Assembly: GCA_022605955.1 (NCBI GenBank)
Contig: JAKCOZ010000058.1
Span: forward strand, 558,001-622,000
Reading direction: 5' to 3'
Origin: Rallus limicola
Taxonomy: Eukaryota > Chordata > Aves > Gruiformes > Rallidae
DNA length: 64,000 bases
The notes under the pieces are model-generated. The model saw only the letters and a list, made by a program, of their open reading frames with translations. It searched no databases and was not told the origin of the DNA. Positions 43,011 through 64,000 of the stretch are shown here, one piece after another. The position numbers and the translations under genes were made by a program. Positions within the stretch are counted from its first letter, which is position 1, and the number at the start of each line of letters is the position of its first letter.

Positions 43011-43052
43011 ACACACACACACACACACACACGCGTGCGCGCACACACACAC
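43011..43052. repeat. (CA)n with CG-rich alternating core
   Basis: About 42 bases of alternating purine-pyrimidine, CA repeats around a central acgcgtgcgcgc block. It lies in the presumed CACNA1C 3' UTR. Such tracts are prone to length change and can adopt Z-DNA. Confidence 0.9.
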
Positions 43053-43592
43053 TCGCTCGGTATTGCTCCCACACTCACAGATATACTTAGCACTAAAAAG
43101 AACCCAAATCAATCACTCAAATGTGCAAGACTATATCAAGTGCATTGCCTACTATCTTTAAATTATAAAACAACAACAAAAAAAGGAGGTTTCAATTCTA
43201 GCAAATAAAATTACAAATTCTTGGTGTACATAATGGTTGGTAAAACTCATCTATCATTATACTTCTACCAAATTCCAATGGAGAAAAAAACCCCCCGAGT
43301 TTAAATAATACAACATGACCAAACCGATTTAACATTTGCAAAGGTGAAAATAAACCAAAACAAAAAAAGGTAGGTGATTACAAAACGTTGTAAACACTCC
43401 CTTCTCCCTCCAAAAAAAAAAAAATTAATAAAATAGTCAAAATAAAAACTGCAACATGCTTTCAAGAAAATATCAAACTGCAAAACAAGGAGAGATCTAC
43501 ACAAGCCCACCACCACCTCAGCAAGTGCAGGGCAGGTCGGCTCAGCCCCGCCACAGAGCCTGCTCCCCAATCTCCCACTGGCTGGCATGACT

Positions 43593-43735
43593 GGCTGTCT
43601 GAGCTCTGATTGGTCAGCAGGAGGCTGCCTGAGCTCGGATTGGCTGGCAAATGACTGCTCGAGCTCTAACTGGTTGGCAGAAGTGGCTGCCTGAGCTTGG
43701 ATTGGTTGGCAGAGACCGCTGCCTGGGAGTCTCGG
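43593..43735 (-). repeat. CCAAT-containing minisatellite, 30-32 bp units
   Basis: Four to five imperfect units of 30-32 bp. Each has a ctgcctgagct-like block (at about 43595, 43625, 43655, 43687 and 43719), and in the first four an ATTGG- or ACTGG-type block follows. On the minus strand, which is the CACNA1C sense strand, these read CCAAT. It lies in the presumed CACNA1C 3' UTR, about 550 bases beyond the stop codon. Confidence 0.75.
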
Positions 43736-44278
43736 CAGGGTTGGGCAGCGCTGCCACCTGCCCCTTGGGCTTCTTCTGCTTCCTCCTCCCCTTCATGGTA
43801 CGGGAATCCACAGCAGAAGTCCTCCTCTCCTTCCAAATCAAAGGGCCTTGGCTTTATGGAGACGGTGAGGCTCATACAGAATATGTGCAAAATGATTTTT
43901 ACAAGCAAAGTTGAAAGACACCCGTTTGACGCAGGGTCCTTTTGGCTAGGGCCATCCACAGGAAGCTGAGGTTCCCCTTTGCGCTCGGGAGGCAGTCGTC
44001 GTTCCTTGTGCAGGGACTGAAAAAAAGAGAGAGCTGGCTCTCCTCCTCTTCTTCCTCCTCCTCCTCCTCACTCTTCCTTCATGGACACGTGCTTGGGTTA
44101 TATCCGCTCCTGAAAAGCTTTCTTACACCACCCAACTCTGCGACTCGTCCCAACAGAAATGAATGAAGAACGCTGTTCCGGTTACTCCAGGTCACGAGAA
44201 CAGTGAGGCACTTCTGAAACAAACCCATTAGGAACATTGAAACAAATAAAAAACCAGCATCGCTTCCAGCCCTGGCAA

Positions 44279-64000
<19,722 letters not shown>

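Larger units (their letters stand above)
37105..44278 (-). other. probable long 3' UTR of CACNA1C
   Basis: About 7.2 kb after the CACNA1C stop with no other gene recognised on either strand. AATAAA on the minus strand at plus coordinates 37125-37130 is a plausible distal end. Other AT-rich stretches near 42560-42850 and 43200-43470 could supply earlier ends. Long 3' UTRs are known for this gene in mammals. Extent is inferred, not shown. Confidence 0.4.

Overview
This window is vertebrate nuclear DNA, most likely from a bird. The support is the CR1 LINE fragments in both orientations, several copies of an LTR type that looks avian, and three genes whose sequences match vertebrate proteins. Species cannot be fixed from the sequence alone. 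The ORFs are exons broken by GT-AG introns; nothing prokaryotic, viral-coding or CRISPR-like is present.

Layout, left to right. (1) 1-5.7 kb: no gene recognised; possibly the 3' end of a plus-strand neighbour at the extreme left. (2) 5.8-10.8 kb: TMEM121B (old name CECR6), plus strand, a single-exon multi-pass membrane protein in a CpG island. As given, its reading frame is broken by one base in a C-rich stretch. (3) 11.6-35.5 kb: IL17RA, minus strand, tail-to-tail with TMEM121B. All 13 coding exons were found; joined at consensus splice sites they give 2,586 nt (861 residues plus stop). Introns hold CR1 and LTR insertions, and exon 1 lies in a second CpG island. (4) 35.5-37.1 kb: intergenic DNA with the IL17RA upstream region. 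(5) about 37.1-44.3 kb: the probable long 3' UTR of CACNA1C, with microsatellites and a CCAAT-rich minisatellite. (6) 44.3-64.0 kb: the last 13 coding exons of CACNA1C (Cav1.2), minus strand, from domain IV S6 to the C-terminus; the gene runs off the right edge. A 14th candidate, a 27-nt in-frame microexon, lies at 52357-52383.

TMEM121B next to IL17RA is the human 22q11 arrangement. CACNA1C beside them differs from human, where it is on 12p13; mouse carries both loci on chromosome 6, so the broad linkage looks ancestral. The three genes do not form a pathway: IL17RA is a cytokine receptor, CACNA1C an L-type calcium channel, and TMEM121B is poorly characterised. CACNA1C and IL17RA lie in tandem on the minus strand, so the calcium-channel 3' end points at the IL17RA promoter. 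The most interesting observations are the Cav1.2 microexon that resembles a Cav1.3 segment, the symmetric exon phases around the IL17RA transmembrane exon, and the CCAAT minisatellite.
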